NCBI GenBank assembly: GCA_937914775.1
Contig: CALDNB010000256.1
Span: 1 to 13,575 of the forward strand
Length of the DNA stretch: 13,575 nt
From: an uncultured Clostridia bacterium
GTDB lineage: Bacteria; Bacillota; Clostridia; Monoglobales; Firm-18
Direction of reading: 5' to 3'
This document shows, piece by piece, positions 12,973 to 13,575 of the stretch (positions are counted from its first letter, which is position 1; every line of letters begins with the position of its first letter). The position numbers and the translations under genes are program-made. Under the pieces are notes generated by a model. It was not told where the DNA came from, searched no databases, and saw only the letters and a program-made list of their open reading frames with translations.

Positions 12973-13491
12973 TTAGCGATTAAGAGTTTCCTGCATGGTA
13001 TGTAAAATGTTTCCCTTTTGCAAACTGTAAATCAAAACAGCGGAAATGATAGCTCCGGCAGCCGTAGAAATCAGAAACGGAATAATGTAAGCGTAAAATG
13101 CAAGTCCGGCAGCACTTTGTCCCATAAAGAAAACTGCAACCGGATAAGCACACAGACCTCCAAGAATTGCAGTGCCGAATACCTCGCCAATTAATGTTCC
13201 AAAGATATTTCTGGTTTTTGCATAAACCACGCCGCATACCAATGCACCAAACATACTGCCAGGGAAAGCCATCAGACTTCCAAGACCAAGCAAATTTCGT
13301 ATCAGGGCCGCTGCAAAGGCTGCACTCAGGCCATACCCGGGACCCAATAATACCGCACACAGTATGTTGACCATATGCTGGACAGGTGAACATTTGCTGC
13401 CGAAAACAGGGAATGAAAACAGACTTCCCACCACGGCAACAGCACAGAAAACTCCTGCAATTGCTAATTTTTTCGTATTTGTTCTTTTCAT
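12973..13491 (-). CDS. thiW: Energy-coupling factor transporter S component ThiW (thiazole uptake)
   Basis: A membrane protein of 172 residues with about five to six helices. It begins MKRTNTKKLAIAGVFCAVAVVGSLFSFPVFGSKCSPVQHMVNILCAVLLGPGYG, which is characteristic of ThiW. ThiW is the substrate-binding subunit predicted to import hydroxyethylthiazole with the shared ECF module. Its neighbour thiM phosphorylates exactly this compound, which supports the role. Start is chosen at ATG 13491, 9 nt after AAAGGAG; an ATG two codons upstream (13497) sits only 3 nt from the RBS and cannot be excluded. The leader contains an intrinsic terminator hairpin (13516-13553), so expression is probably attenuated. 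EcfA and EcfT are not in the window. Confidence 0.93.
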   Translation of the reverse strand: MKRTNTKKLAIAGVFCAVAVVGSLFSFPVFGSKCSPVQHMVNILCAVLLGPGYGLSAAFAAALIRNLLGLGSLMAFPGSMFGALVCGVVYAKTRNIFGTLIGEVFGTAILGGLCAYPVAVFFMGQSAAGLAFYAYIIPFLISTAAGAIISAVLIYSLQKGNILHTMQETLNR

Positions 13492-13515
13492 ATTCATTTT
13501 CTCCTTTGAATTAAT

Positions 13516-13553
13516 AAAAAAACAGGAGGCAACCCGTCGAGGATGTCTCCTGT
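13516..13553 (-). terminator. Leader terminator upstream of thiW (probable riboswitch expression platform)
   Basis: On the minus strand ACAGGAG (13553-13547) pairs with CTCCTGT (13528-13522), with further internal pairing around a CGAC loop, then seven T residues (13522-13516), all about 20 nt before the thiW start. A terminator placed between promoter and first gene indicates attenuation. In thiamine operons the usual controller is a TPP riboswitch; its conserved aptamer motifs are not within the 22 nt remaining, so it would lie beyond the window end. Confidence 0.75.
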
Positions 13554-13575
13554 AAAAAATCTCTTTGTATGACTT

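Noticed and set aside
12980..13393. A 137-residue minus-strand frame inside thiW and similar long frames opposite cytX, thiM and the ECF gene
   Set aside because: They overlap genes of recognised families in other frames, have no RBS and give Cys/Trp- or Ser/Pro-rich unnatural compositions.
10848..13491. Recent horizontal transfer of the thiW-thiM-thiE-HAD block, from a slightly higher GC and different codon feel
   Set aside because: The difference judged by eye is modest and was not computed; no mobile-element boundary is visible.

Overview
The window looks like chromosome of a low-to-moderate GC Gram-positive anaerobe of the Clostridia type, probably a host-associated species. This is inferred from sigma-A promoters with consensus spacing, strong AGGAGG-type ribosome binding sites, an S-layer-homology (SLH) protein, a Gram-positive style metal-binding lipoprotein, a divergent GyrB/ParE homologue and ECF-type vitamin transporters. 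No species can be named from the sequence alone.

Layout. (1) 1-240: the 3' end of an SLH-domain surface protein and a bidirectional terminator. (2) 269-2300, minus strand: a compact three-gene operon of phage tail-fibre/baseplate character (a BppU-like N-terminal domain with a short collagen-like tail, a receptor-binding-like protein ending in BspA-type leucine-rich repeats, and a 55-residue protein). No other phage gene is visible. (3) 2416-2970, plus: a CarD-family regulator with a perfect-consensus promoter and a terminator that overlaps its stop codon. (4) 2974-3172: an array of short hairpins joined by 5-nt linkers, TGAAT on the left and ATTCA on the right, so the whole block can fold as one nested branched structure. 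(5) 3179-6033, minus: a metal-binding lipoprotein gene followed closely by a divergent type II topoisomerase B subunit. (6) 6136-7863, plus: a membrane-anchored GH26-like glycoside hydrolase. (7) 7882-8249: tRNA-Pro(CGG), its terminator, and a 205-bp tRNA-derived repeat unit that contains an inverted copy of the T-arm, several hairpins, and a direct copy of the tRNA 3' end plus terminator. (8) 8266-13575, minus: a thiamine-precursor salvage cluster transcribed thiW, thiM, thiE, HAD phosphatase, thiD, cytX, ECF S component, with a terminator hairpin in the leader upstream of thiW.

How the genes fit together. The thiamine block reads as a complete salvage route with no de novo genes (no thiC or thiG in the window). 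ThiW imports hydroxyethylthiazole and ThiM phosphorylates it. CytX imports hydroxymethylpyrimidine (HMP) and ThiD phosphorylates it twice. ThiE joins the two to thiamine monophosphate (TMP). The HAD phosphatase, translationally coupled to thiE, is a candidate TMP phosphatase. The last gene is a second vitamin importer of unproven substrate.

The most unusual content is non-coding: the nested hairpin array at 2974-3172 and the tRNA-Pro-linked element at 7983-8249. They share an identical 10-nt hairpin module (GGCGTAAGCC) and may belong to one repeat family.
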